NCBI GenBank assembly: GCA_012523925.1 | Contig: JAAYSQ010000033.1 | Span: 1 to 47,718 of the forward strand | DNA length: 47,718 nucleotides | Source of the DNA: Clostridiales bacterium | GTDB taxonomy: Bacteria > Bacillota > Clostridia > Lachnospirales > Lachnospiraceae | Direction: 5' to 3' | Shown: positions 19,499 through 29,166 of the stretch, one piece after another | How positions within the stretch are numbered: position 1 is the stretch's first letter | Layout: every line of letters begins with the position of its first letter | Translations under genes and position numbers: made by a program | The notes under the pieces: model-generated | Told to the model about the DNA's origin: nothing | Databases searched by the model: none | The model's input: the letters and a program-made list of their open reading frames with translations, nothing else

Positions 19499-20402
19499 TT
19501 AAATATCATCCGCCGAGGCATTAATTACTAGATAATCTTTCAAATCGTATTGTTTATCATTAATATAAATTTGCTTTGGACTTCCTTTTAGTAAAGTAAA
19601 TATATATTCCCTATGATTGATATCAACCTTGATCTGACTGTCTTCATAATTTATCTTAAATCGATATTCCTTCCATTGCTTTGGTATAGAAGGCGCAAAA
19701 TACAAACCAGTTTCTTTAATCCGTAAACCAGCAAAACCATAGACGATGGCCATATAATTACCACCCATATTGGCAGTATGTATCCCATCCTTTGTATTCT
19801 TATGGGTATTGAATAAATCTAGTTTTGCCGAATCTCCAAAGTATTCGTAAGCTTTATCCTCCAGCCCCAGTTTGGATGCTACTATACTAAAGATACAGGT
19901 AGACAAGGAGGAATCATGGGTCGTTACTTTCTCATAAAATGCAAAGGAATTTCGTATCGTTTCCAATGACTGCGCATCCTCAAAGATAAAATGAGCCAGT
20001 ACCGTATCAGCTTGCTTACACACCTGATAACGGTATAAATGCAATGGATGATAATTCAGGAGAAGTGGAAACTCTTCCTCAGGCGTTTGTTCCAAATCCC
20101 AGGTTTTCTTTTGAAGAAAAGAATCATCTTGCGGATTTATCTTCAATTTCTCATCATAAGGAAGATACATACACTCTGCTGCATTCGCAAACTCTTTAAT
20201 CTCATCATCAGTCAGTTGAAGCTTATCTGCTATATTAGCTAACTTGTTCTGCTCTTTTAATTGATAATAAATCTTTACAGCCCAGGATAAATTATATTGC
20301 GCACAAACATTAGTATAGTAATTATTATTCACCATGCAGGTGTATTCATCCGGCCCGGTTACGCAGTTAATTCGGAAAGCTCCATCATGATAATTCCTTT
20401 AT
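19499..20402 (-). pseudogene. 3' portion of a GH65 disaccharide phosphorylase (N-terminal part missing)
   Basis: Homologous frame runs upstream of the ORF start: NYHDGAFRINCVTGPDEYTCMVNNNYYTN... and hits a stop at ~20403; only ~300 aa of the ~750 expected. Confidence 0.82.
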
Positions 20403-21150
20403 AGTTTGCTAACTTTTTTTCAAAGGATTTGGGTAGTTCCACGTCAAAATCCTTCTGTAGATAGCGCATCTCCGAACCAAGCTTAACTTCAATTTCAGTT
20501 ACCTCTTCTATAATTTCTTCTGGTACCACTGTTGGAGTCGGTTCTGGTGTAGGAGTCACATTCTCATTGTTGTTGTTTGTATTAGAGTTTGAATTGTTAT
20601 TGCTTGTATTATTGTTTGTATTATTATTGTTGGTATTATTATTGGTGCTATTATTCTTACCAGTAGTACTATTGTTTTCCTTAGCCGTTTCTCTGGTTAC
20701 AACAATATTATAGGTTGTTTTACTACCATCTTCCGCAGTTACAACGACTTTAACCGTATTTTTACCAACGCTTAATTTGTTATTTCCTGACACAGAAGTA
20801 ACCTCAGCCTTACTATCCTTTGGTGTTGCAGATACTGATAATTTCTTTGTTTCATTACCTACCGTTACACTATAATTCTTCGTTCCAGAAGAGAAACTTG
20901 GTGACAATTTCCCTGGTGAAACCGTTAAGGATTTTAGACTGCTATCATTGGAATAAGTCACAGGAGCTTTAACGGAGACACTTGTAGAACCACCGGATAA
21001 TTTAAACTCCTCCGCTTGTTTTTCTAAATATGATAATTCAATATTATCTCCTCGATGGATTCTCTTACCGATCTCTGGCTCCAGGGCGTATAGGGTTCCA
21101 CCTGCCATACTTTCCGCAGCGATTGCAGAGAAGTATATAGAAAACAACAT
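20359..21150 (-). pseudogene. Fragment of a surface protein with a cadherin-like beta-sandwich domain, Asn-rich linker and truncated C-terminus
   Basis: SLKSLTVSPGKLSPSFSSGTKNYSVTVGNETKKLSVSATPKDSKAEVTSVSGNNKLSVGKNTVKVVVTAEDGSKTTYNIVVTRE; Asn/Thr linker; ends after LPKSFEKKLANYKG inside the GH65 homology. Confidence 0.65.
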
Positions 21151-21181
21151 ACGAATTCAATTTGAATTTTGAAGTACAAAT

Positions 21182-21221
21182 ACAACAAGCCATTTGAGAA
21201 CAAAATCAAATGGCTTGTTGT
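21182..21221 (-). terminator. Perfect 16-bp inverted repeat, probable transcription terminator
   Basis: ACAACAAGCCATTTGA-gaacaaaa-TCAAATGGCTTGTTGT. Confidence 0.55.
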
Positions 21222-21228
21222 CTATAAA

Positions 21229-21399
21229 TTACATATGAACCGTAGTCTTATCGTTCTTCTTGTTTTGATAATTGTCACCCTGTAAGCCGAATACAGCGCG
21301 GGCACTTTCTGCTTGCGGATCATGTTTGATATGCTTTGAATGGAACTTTCCATCTTTCTTTTTATTGTTTTTCGTACTTTTCATTTTACTGTCGCCCAA
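21229..21399 (-). CDS. Small basic CPC_1213-type protein (56 aa), not in the supplied ORF track
   Basis: TTG start after aggaggcggaaaa; LGDSKMKSTKNNKKKDGKFHSKHIKHDPQAESARAVFGLQGDNYQNKKNDKTTVHM. Confidence 0.7.
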   Translation of the reverse strand: MGDSKMKSTKNNKKKDGKFHSKHIKHDPQAESARAVFGLQGDNYQNKKNDKTTVHM

Positions 21400-21675
21400 T
21401 TTTCCGCCTCCTAGAAATTTATCATTATTGTGTCATTACTAGTATCTCACATCTTATAAATAGTCATACAACATAATATTTTCTCAATTAGAAACAATTA
21501 TCAAATTTCATTGGTTGAATTTTTCTTATAATCCGATATAATATATTCTTGAAATGAATACAAGTAAATTCCAAAGTAATTTGTAATAACATTTCATTGT
21601 AGAAAGATTATGTTCTACATAGCTAAATAAATAACTATAAATTTTTTTATAAAATAAAGGAAGGCATGATTTATT

Positions 21676-21858
21676 ATGAAAGGTAAAGGTAAATGCGATT
21701 ATTGTCTCTATTACGATTATGACGAATACTTTAACTATTATGTATGCGAAATGAATCTTGACGAAGATGAAATGGCACGATTTATTACAGGAAACTATAG
21801 CGAGTGTCCCTACTTTCAATTTGATGACGAATATAAAATTGTAAGAAAGCAAATGTAA
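21676..21858 (+). CDS. DUF6472-type small acidic Cys protein (60 aa)
   Basis: CDYCLYYDYDEYFNYYVCEMNLDEDEMARFITGNYSECPYFQFDDEYKIVRKQM; the antisense ORF 21526..21852 is spurious. Confidence 0.8.
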   Translation: MKGKGKCDYCLYYDYDEYFNYYVCEMNLDEDEMARFITGNYSECPYFQFDDEYKIVRKQM

Positions 21859-21920
21859 ATGATAATCGTAATGAAATCATTATAGCCTAAGGGTTATTAA
21901 GTTGATAAAGCATCATTATA

Positions 21921-22640
21921 TTATAATAAAAGTAATCCATCCAAATCTAAGATTTCAATTTTTCTTTGCGGAAGCTGGCGGATATAACCCTTATCCTCCA
22001 TTTCTGCCAACTTTCTACTTATTGTTTCCGGTGTCGTTCCTAAATAGGAAGCCAAATCTTTCTTACTCATCGGCAACTTTATTTCCATCACTTGATTTTC
22101 ACCTTCTACGCATTCGGCGAGAAAAAGAGCTATTCTTGTTTCTACCGTTTCTGTTGCAAATCGTGTCGTTTGTTTTTCCGAAGTCTCCAATCTTTCTGAA
22201 AATTCGGATAAAATCTTTAATGCAATGGTTGGGTATTTCATTAGAAATTCTTGAAGTTCGGTTCGTGTTATCATACATACATTCGTATCCATCATAGCTT
22301 CTGCGTATGCCTCATGGATTCCTTCACGGAACAAGGCCAATTCTCCTGTAAACTCACCAGGATTAAGAATCCGTACCAACTGCTCCTTACCGGATTCCGA
22401 TAGCCTATAAATCCGAATTCTACCACTACTTACGATGTAAAGAGAATCCGATTTATCCCCTGCTCGATAGATAATTTCACCCCTACAGTAGGAAATGGAT
22501 CTAGTCGCTTTCATTATCTCATCCATCTGATCCGCTTCGAGATGGTTGAAAATTGGTACTAAAGAAACACAGGCCTTATGGGTTTTGACATCCTTAGCAT
22601 GTGATTTACTATGATGACATCTACTTTTCTGCATATTCAC
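21921..22640 (-). CDS. Crp/Fnr family transcriptional regulator
   Basis: cNMP-like domain GEIIYRAGDKSDSLYIVSSGRIRIYR plus HTH KKDLASYLGTTPETISRKLAEME. Confidence 0.93.
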   Translation of the reverse strand: MNMQKSRCHHSKSHAKDVKTHKACVSLVPIFNHLEADQMDEIMKATRSISYCRGEIIYRAGDKSDSLYIVSSGRIRIYRLSESGKEQLVRILNPGEFTGELALFREGIHEAYAEAMMDTNVCMITRTELQEFLMKYPTIALKILSEFSERLETSEKQTTRFATETVETRIALFLAECVEGENQVMEIKLPMSKKDLASYLGTTPETISRKLAEMEDKGYIRQLPQRKIEILDLDGLLLL

Positions 22641-22829
22641 CTCTCCTTTAATAGATTTTACATTCTAAGTATATGATAATAAAATCATCATATCTTTCCA
22701 TGATTATTATCAATTTTTTATAATTAATAGAGTAAATATATTTTATAAATAAAAAACGGTGTCTAAAAGTAACCATGCATATATTGCATAATATTATGAC
22801 TCCGCTTTTAATTATTCTATTAAATCAAT

Positions 22830-23567
22830 TCACATTAATGCTATTTGATTTCTCTCTAGCATTCCTTTTATAATGTTCTGCACATATTCTCCAGTATTTT
22901 TTCTTGTTTTTAAATCAAGATCCTTCGTATAGATAGGATATCCATATTCAATCGATACTTTTCTCTTCCTCACCCAGGGAAACTGTGTTTCAAATATTTT
23001 ATCCGCATTATTAATTGCGACCGGAATTATCGCACAACCAGTTTTCTTAGCTAGTTTAAAACTTCCTTCCTTAAAAGGTAACATATCGATTTCTCCGGTC
23101 AAGTTCCGCTTACCTTCTGGGGCAATAAATATGGAAAGTCCCCTTTTTATTAGTTGGACTCCAGCCTTAATAGTTACCAAACCTTGTCGCACATTTGTCC
23201 TATCAAGGAATAAGCATCCTAGATATTTCATCCATATATTTATAAATGGAACTCTTTGCATTGTCTTCATTGAGATAAAGCCAGCCATATTTGGAACAGT
23301 TGCATAGCAAATTACAGCATCGAAATAGCTTCGATGATTAAGAATATATACAACCGGCTTCCCCTTTGGAACCCTCTCAGTTCCTATTACTTTAAGATTT
23401 GTTCCACCAAGCCAAAGGATAATTTTAGCAACTTTTTTTATAATAAACTGAGCCAATTTAAATCTGGTTGAGATACTAAATAAGCCAATAATATACGCTA
23501 TCATTAAAATTGGAATACTGATCGCAAAAAATAAAAGGAAAAAAACAATTATAAGTAATGTTCTCAT
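22830..23567 (-). CDS. 1-acyl-sn-glycerol-3-phosphate acyltransferase (PlsC family)
   Basis: NHRSYFDA and FIAPEGKRN acyltransferase motifs. Confidence 0.92.
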   Translation of the reverse strand: MRTLLIIVFFLLFFAISIPILMIAYIIGLFSISTRFKLAQFIIKKVAKIILWLGGTNLKVIGTERVPKGKPVVYILNHRSYFDAVICYATVPNMAGFISMKTMQRVPFINIWMKYLGCLFLDRTNVRQGLVTIKAGVQLIKRGLSIFIAPEGKRNLTGEIDMLPFKEGSFKLAKKTGCAIIPVAINNADKIFETQFPWVRKRKVSIEYGYPIYTKDLDLKTRKNTGEYVQNIIKGMLERNQIALM

Positions 23568-23704
23568 GCATTAACCTCCATATTTGATGTAACCGTCCGA
23601 GCTTTCCTGTCTGAAGGCCAGTAGGTACAGCACAAGCTTATTCTACACCATTTTCTCTGGAAACGTAACCAGTTTATAAATTATTAATAAATAATACCTT
23701 TATT

Positions 23705-23848
23705 TTATTTTCTTCCTCCTATAACCGCTTCATATTTTTGAAAATAATCCTGATAATCGATCTTTTGACACAATTCACCAATCAAATCATAGGGAATATT
23801 TTTCTTAACTACTAATATAACCTCGCTTGCGAATTTTATTAAATTGGG
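23705..23848 (-). pseudogene. Possible remnant ORF, unknown family
   Basis: Stop-bounded frame with no start: PNLIKFASEVILVVKKNIPYDLIGELCQKIDYQDYFQKYEAVIGGRK*; protein-like composition. Confidence 0.3.
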
Positions 23849-23968
23849 CTATAGTAACATAAGAAAATCAACAAAATTATATCTGTTTACGGTGTTATAA
23901 GGTAGATTTTCCATTGAGATGAAATACATATGAACTTTGACATCTATTAAAGATAAGGTGAAATTACA

Positions 23969-24940
23969 ATGATAGATATGTCTGATAAATTAAAAAACAA
24001 ATTAAATAACATTCCTGCTTTGCCAGGTATTTATAAAATGCTCGATTCCCGCAGGAACATTATCTATGTCGGGAAAAGTAAATGTTTGAAGAAAAGAGTG
24101 AAATCTTACTTTGTTACCGATCATAAGTGGGAAAAGGTCAAAAAAATGGTTGCGCTCATCCGTGATATTGAGTATATCGTAACCGATACGCATCTGGAAG
24201 CTCGTTTGTTAGAATGCTCCTTGATAAAAACCATCAAGCCACCTTTCAATTCACAAATGAAAAATGATCGGCGATATGCTTATCTTCAGATAAAGGATTA
24301 CAATCCTTACAATTCACTGGCTGTAGTTCATGAAAGATCAGATTACACCTATGGACCACTTAGAAGCCAGCATATGCTAATTGAATTAATCGATTTACTA
24401 AAGAATCTCTACCCCATTCAGTTCACGGGTGATAAATATGAATTTGAATATCACCTGTTTCCAATAACAATGGATCAAATCACTTTTGAGAAGAATCAGC
24501 AAGTTCTAATTGATCTACTTTCGAACGAAGAAAAACTGAAGCTATTTATAGAGCAGTTAGAGGACAATATGAATAAGGCCGCTTCCACCTACCATTTTGA
24601 AAAGGCTTCTAAGTATCGTGATATCATCCGCGGTCTAGAATATGTGAAGCATGGAATCAATGGGTATCGGGACCTCTTTTCGAAAAGGTTAGTTCTTAAG
24701 CTTCCAACCCAGGAAGGGGTTAAATTATTCTATGTCAATAAAGGTAACATTCTATTAACTAAGAAATATAAGCGAATTTCCTCATTGGACAAGTACCTAA
24801 AGAACTTTATTGATAAGGGAAATGCAATCGAATGCAATGAAATAATGGAGATTGATGATAAAGCCACAATCGATTATCGTGATATATTATATTCTGAAAT
24901 TAATTCCCTACCAGAAGATATGATTATTTCAGCAGGATAA
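23969..24940 (+). CDS. GIY-YIG nuclease, stand-alone UvrC N-terminal-half homologue (Cho-like)
   Basis: IPALPGIYKMLDSRRNIIYVGKSKCLKKRVKSYF; UVR-like motif NKAASTYHFEKASKYRDII. Confidence 0.83.
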   Translation: MIDMSDKLKNKLNNIPALPGIYKMLDSRRNIIYVGKSKCLKKRVKSYFVTDHKWEKVKKMVALIRDIEYIVTDTHLEARLLECSLIKTIKPPFNSQMKNDRRYAYLQIKDYNPYNSLAVVHERSDYTYGPLRSQHMLIELIDLLKNLYPIQFTGDKYEFEYHLFPITMDQITFEKNQQVLIDLLSNEEKLKLFIEQLEDNMNKAASTYHFEKASKYRDIIRGLEYVKHGINGYRDLFSKRLVLKLPTQEGVKLFYVNKGNILLTKKYKRISSLDKYLKNFIDKGNAIECNEIMEIDDKATIDYRDILYSEINSLPEDMIISAG

Positions 24941-25041
24941 AAACCTTGCTCCATCCTATACAAATTTGATTTTAATCACAGAATTTTATCGTTCATTAAT
25001 TTATACTAATACTATCCAAATATAATTGAAGGAGGTAAGTT

Positions 25042-25797
25042 ATGGACGATAAAAAAGTGGAGCAATTGGCTAATTTACTTAACCGATTAAACCAAGGTAA
25101 TATTACCGATGAACTTAGACAAGAAGCATTACAAATAGTATCCAATATTGATCCCGTGGAATTATCTTTAGCAGAGCAAAAGCTAATTCAAGATGGAATG
25201 AATCCGGAGGATTTGCGTAATCTTTGTGACGTACATATGGAAGTTCTATCCGATGAATTGGATAAAGTGAAAAATAATATCGACGAAGGTCACGTAATAG
25301 ATACGCTTATAAATGAGCATGAAAAACTAAAGGAATTCTTAACCAACTTAGAGGATATTAATTCCGCTATACAATTAATGAAATCTAAAGAGGAAAATAC
25401 AGATATATTTAAGCGTTTAGTTGAAACCTCTACACTCATAATCGATGCAGAAAATCATCATTTGAGAGAAGAAAATGTACTATTCCCTGAATTAGAGAAA
25501 AGGGGAATTACTGGTCCAACAAGAATTATGAGAATGGAGCATGATGAATTAAGATTACGCAAAAAAACATTGAAAGATGCGGCGCTTAATGTTGAAACCA
25601 TGGATTTCAAGGAGTTTAAATCCGTCGTTGACGAAGCGGCCAAGTACATCATATTCAACCTACGTGACCATATATATAAAGAGAATCATATACTCTATCC
25701 GACTGCAATCGAACGTATTGAAGGTGCAGAAATATGGAAAGATATGAAGGAGAGATGTGATAAAGTTGGTTACTGTAGCTTTACACCAGGAATATGA
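25042..25797 (+). CDS. DUF438/hemerythrin domain protein
   Basis: H...E motifs LINEHEKLKEF, ENHHLREENVLFPELE, RMEHDELR, HIYKENHILYP. Confidence 0.88.
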   Translation: MDDKKVEQLANLLNRLNQGNITDELRQEALQIVSNIDPVELSLAEQKLIQDGMNPEDLRNLCDVHMEVLSDELDKVKNNIDEGHVIDTLINEHEKLKEFLTNLEDINSAIQLMKSKEENTDIFKRLVETSTLIIDAENHHLREENVLFPELEKRGITGPTRIMRMEHDELRLRKKTLKDAALNVETMDFKEFKSVVDEAAKYIIFNLRDHIYKENHILYPTAIERIEGAEIWKDMKERCDKVGYCSFTPGI

Positions 25798-25834
25798 AAA
25801 ATCTTACATGAATAATTATCTTATTATTTTCAAC

Positions 25835-25855
25835 TATAGTATTGAACACAAGTAC
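25835..25855 (+). promoter_or_regulatory. Shared upstream motif TATAGTATTGAACacaAGTAC, occurrence 1
   Basis: 13-nt identical core TATAGTATTGAAC also at 26254-26266. Confidence 0.45.
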
Positions 25856-25878
25856 ACAAACTTCAGGAGGAATTAACA

Positions 25879-26112
25879 ATGTCAAATTTTAACGCACAGG
25901 TAGATGCTCGTAAATATGAACCTAAAGACAAACATGCAGTGATTTTCCAAACATTTGAAAACCTAAAATCCGGTGAAAAAATGGAGTTAATCAACGACCA
26001 TGATCCCAAACCCCTTTATTATCAAATGCAAGCAGAATATACCGAACAGTTTGAATGGGAATACCTCGAGGAAGGCCCAGAAGTTTGGCGCGTTTCCATA
26101 GGTAAGAAATAA
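25879..26112 (+). CDS. DUF2249 domain protein (77 aa)
   Basis: DARKYEPKDKHAVIFQTFENLKSGEKMELINDHDPKPLYYQMQAEY...WEYLEEGPEVWRVSIGK. Confidence 0.88.
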   Translation: MSNFNAQVDARKYEPKDKHAVIFQTFENLKSGEKMELINDHDPKPLYYQMQAEYTEQFEWEYLEEGPEVWRVSIGKK

Positions 26113-26137
26113 AAAATAAAATAATATATTTTTCTAA

Positions 26138-26172
26138 AGGGTAGCTCACAAGAAGCTACTCTTATTTTTAAT
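26138..26172 (+). terminator. Intrinsic terminator after the DUF2249 gene
   Basis: AAGGGTAGCT-cacaag-AAGCTACTCTTATTTTTA. Confidence 0.6.
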
Positions 26173-26253
26173 AAATCTTGTTTGCAATTCCCATTAAATA
26201 AAAACTCCAACTATTCCTTTTGTTCTACTATTGCATTTAAGTCGTTTTCATTA

Positions 26254-26273
26254 TATAGTATTGAACTAAGTAC
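26254..26273 (+). promoter_or_regulatory. Shared upstream motif TATAGTATTGAACtAAGTAC, occurrence 2
   Basis: Same core as 25835-25855, upstream of the FAD oxidoreductase. Confidence 0.45.
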
Positions 26274-26355
26274 TTTTGAAAGTATTATGTGCTAACCACA
26301 AAAATTGTTCGTGATAGCATAGCAAATTATAAATAGCAATAACTGGAGGTTATAT

Positions 26356-27594
26356 ATGGATAGACTCAATATTGAAGCAAATAGTTGTTTGCTTTGTAAA
26401 AATCCACGTTGTACGAAGAATTGTCCGGTTAGTACACCGATACCCGAGATCATTCAATTATTCAAAGATAATCAGATTGAAAAAGCAGGAGAAATACTGT
26501 TTAATAATAACCCTTTATCCGCTATATGTGCTGTAGTTTGCGCTCATGAGAATCAATGCAGTGGTAATTGTATTAAAGGAATTAAGGGAGAACCTGTTGA
26601 GTTCTATGAAATCGAGAAATACATATCAAACAAGTATTTAGAAACTACACCATTTAAAAAGCCCCGCAAAATGCTTAATGATAGAATAGCAATTGTTGGC
26701 TCTGGTCCAGCAGGTATCACCATTGCCTTCATTCTAGCAATGAAAGGCTACAAAGTAACCATTTTCGAAAGCAAGGATAAAATCGGTGGTGTTTTACGAT
26801 ATGGAATACCAGAATTCCGTCTTCCAAAAGATATTCTGGATACTTTATATGACCGTCTGCTTGAGCTAGGTGTCAAAATTAGATTTAACACCTTAATCGG
26901 ACCTGTAATCACCATTGATAAACTATTTTATGATGGATACAAGGCAATTTTTCTGGGTACAGGCGTGTGGAATGCGAAACTTTTGAATATCAAAGGTGAA
27001 AGCTTAGGCAATGTCCACTTTGCTATCGATTATCTTAAGAAACCAGATCCCTTCCGTCTTGGTAATAAAGTATGTATCATTGGTGCTGGAAATGTAGCTA
27101 TGGATGCTGCCAGAACTGCAAAAGCCCATGGCGCTGAAGATGTATGCATCCTATACCGAAAAGGGTTTGAAGATATGTCTGCTACCAAAGCAGAAATAAA
27201 GGATACCATTAAAGATGGTATACATTTTGAACTATTCAAATCACCAATAGAATTATGTGAAGATGGTGTAAAATATATTGAAACCAATCGCATTGTAGAT
27301 GAGGAAGGTAATGTTAGAACGGTTCCAATCGATGGATCGGAAGGCTTCTATAAATGTGACTCTATCATTGTTGCCATTGGTCAAACACCAAGAAATAATA
27401 TCGTTGCAAATAATAAAGGCTTTGAAACCAGTATGAAAGGACTGCTGGTTGTCGATGACATAGGACACACTTCCGTAGATGGTGTATTTGCGTCCGGCGA
27501 TGTCGTAACCGGATCCAGAACCGTTGTGGAAGCTGTTAACTTTGCAAAGATTGTTGCAAAATCAATTGATGATTATTGCACTAGTAATCGTTAA
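26356..27594 (+). CDS. NAD(P)-dependent FAD oxidoreductase (GltD/NfnB-like) with N-terminal Fe-S Cys cluster
   Basis: CLLCKNPRCTKNCPVSTPIPEII; IVGSGPAGITIAFILAMKGYKVTIFE; IGAGNVAMDAARTA; GVFASGDVVTGSRTVVEAV. Confidence 0.9.
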   Translation: MDRLNIEANSCLLCKNPRCTKNCPVSTPIPEIIQLFKDNQIEKAGEILFNNNPLSAICAVVCAHENQCSGNCIKGIKGEPVEFYEIEKYISNKYLETTPFKKPRKMLNDRIAIVGSGPAGITIAFILAMKGYKVTIFESKDKIGGVLRYGIPEFRLPKDILDTLYDRLLELGVKIRFNTLIGPVITIDKLFYDGYKAIFLGTGVWNAKLLNIKGESLGNVHFAIDYLKKPDPFRLGNKVCIIGAGNVAMDAARTAKAHGAEDVCILYRKGFEDMSATKAEIKDTIKDGIHFELFKSPIELCEDGVKYIETNRIVDEEGNVRTVPIDGSEGFYKCDSIIVAIGQTPRNNIVANNKGFETSMKGLLVVDDIGHTSVDGVFASGDVVTGSRTVVEAVNFAKIVAKSIDDYCTSNR

Positions 27595-27664
27595 AGAATA
27601 TAGTCCAATATACATTCACAATATTATTCACAATATTAATTAATCAAGTTAATTATAAGTCAAA

Positions 27665-27702
27665 CAGGCATTTAAGCACTCTCTCTTAATGCCTGTTTTT
27701 CT
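27665..27702 (+). terminator. Intrinsic terminator
   Basis: CAGGCATTTAAG-cactctct-CTTAATGCCTGTTTTT. Confidence 0.75.
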
Positions 27703-27775
27703 GTATAACCTTCACTTTTAATGGATAAAATTATATATATTAATGTTGATTGATAACAAATTAGGAGTGAATATC

Positions 27776-28195
27776 ATGGGAATAGAAGTATATCTAAACT
27801 TTAACGGTAACTGCCGTGAGGCTGTCGAGTTCTATGCAGATGCATTTCAAACTGATATGCAACAAATCATGACTTTTAAAGACGCACCTCCGGATCCAGA
27901 TTTTCCAATTCCAGAAGAGGCCAAAAATCGTATCATGCATACTTATCTAAATATTTGCGGAAATAGGGTTATGTTTTCCGATACTCTTCCCGGAGCCCCC
28001 GTCACGATTGGAAATAATATTACCATAACCGTTATGAGTAACAATATTGATAATTTAAAATCATACTTTGAAAAATTAAAGCAAGGTGGCAAAGTTGGTA
28101 TGGAAATTCAGGAGACATTTTGGAGTAAATGTTATGGCTCATTGACCGATAAATTCGGTGTGGAATGGCAGCTTAGTCATGCAGACAAGGCTTAA
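27776..28195 (+). CDS. VOC (glyoxalase/PhnB-like) family protein
   Basis: EVYLNFNGNCREAVEFYADAF...; start after ttaggagtgaatatc (ORF track start at 27743 has no RBS). Confidence 0.88.
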   Translation: MGIEVYLNFNGNCREAVEFYADAFQTDMQQIMTFKDAPPDPDFPIPEEAKNRIMHTYLNICGNRVMFSDTLPGAPVTIGNNITITVMSNNIDNLKSYFEKLKQGGKVGMEIQETFWSKCYGSLTDKFGVEWQLSHADKA

Positions 28196-28216
28196 GAAAG
28201 ATAAATGTATAAACAA

Positions 28217-28275
28217 TGCTCCCCTTATGGCAAATATATGTATTACTATCTACCATATGGGGAGCATTTTCATTT
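28217..28275. terminator. Convergent hairpin terminator between the VOC gene and ric
   Basis: AATGCTCCCCTTATGG...CCATATGGGGAGCATTTT. Confidence 0.6.
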
Positions 28276-28289
28276 ATTTATAATCGATA

Positions 28290-29015
28290 TTAATTACTTG
28301 TCTTATATGACATACTCTCTTGTAAAGCGAACAATCTTGGGAATAGGATATTATTCTCTAGATGAATATGCTCGAATAAGTCCGACTCCATTTCCTGAAG
28401 TTTCTGATAGGTGTTAACGAAGGTTCCGCATACATCTTCCGGAATTTCATAATCATTTGTTACCGCTCTTAGATCTTTTAATATATTTCCTGCTTCTGTA
28501 TGCTCATCTTCTAACTCTTTGATAATTCTTACAGCTTCATCCAAATCCTCCTTGGATTTGCTTTCAATGAACTTACGAATTGCAGGATACTGTAAGGTTT
28601 CTTCCTTTGTCAAATGCCCTTCCAAGTCCATCTTAACCGTATGGAATAGCTTATGGACTTTTGATAATTCTGGATGGTGCAATCCATGAACCTTTAGAAT
28701 TAGTGTTGTCAATTGGCCAATCTCCGGCATTTCTTTCCAAAGATAGCCATGATGCTTATTAACAATATGATCAACGAACTCATCGAGATTCGCTTCACGC
28801 CAGTTGGTATCCATGGTATTGGCAAAGGTTTCATAAAGTTTATTAACCTTATCTAATACTTCTGTTTCATTTAAATTTTGCTTTTCTATAGCATCACTCA
28901 ATGGGCGATTGCCACCACAGCAGAAATCGATCTTGTATTCTTTAAATACCTCTCCTGCCTTCGGAAACTCCGCTACAATATCACCAATGTTTTGCTGACT
29001 ATTAAATTTGCTCAT
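28290..29015 (-). CDS. ric: Iron-sulfur cluster repair di-iron protein (ScdA/YtfE/Ric)
   Basis: N-term NIGDIVAEFPKAGEVFKEYKIDFCCGGNRPLSDA plus hemerythrin-like HLxxEE/HIHLENNILFPR. Confidence 0.93.
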   Translation of the reverse strand: MSKFNSQQNIGDIVAEFPKAGEVFKEYKIDFCCGGNRPLSDAIEKQNLNETEVLDKVNKLYETFANTMDTNWREANLDEFVDHIVNKHHGYLWKEMPEIGQLTTLILKVHGLHHPELSKVHKLFHTVKMDLEGHLTKEETLQYPAIRKFIESKSKEDLDEAVRIIKELEDEHTEAGNILKDLRAVTNDYEIPEDVCGTFVNTYQKLQEMESDLFEHIHLENNILFPRLFALQESMSYKTSN

Positions 29016-29166
29016 TGTTTTTCCTCCTATTATTATAAATCATTCAACTCATTCAACAATCTATCAATTTGTATTACTTAATATTATAAAAATAAATAAC
29101 TTAAGTTAAATCATGATCTTATTATAATAATAGGATGAGCTTAATTCCTTGATACAAATCAAATTT

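Noticed and set aside
20570-20670. Asn-codon microsatellite-like tract as a repeat locus
   Set aside because: Explained as the Asn/Thr-rich linker of the cadherin-like protein
21902-22297. 131-aa plus ORF
   Set aside because: Antisense to the Crp/Fnr gene, low-complexity Phe/Leu/Pro translation
23969-24940. Homing endonuclease (GIY-YIG)
   Set aside because: UvrC-like context (IPALPGIYKM...YVGKSKCLKKRV) and a UVR-like motif; not inside an intron or intein
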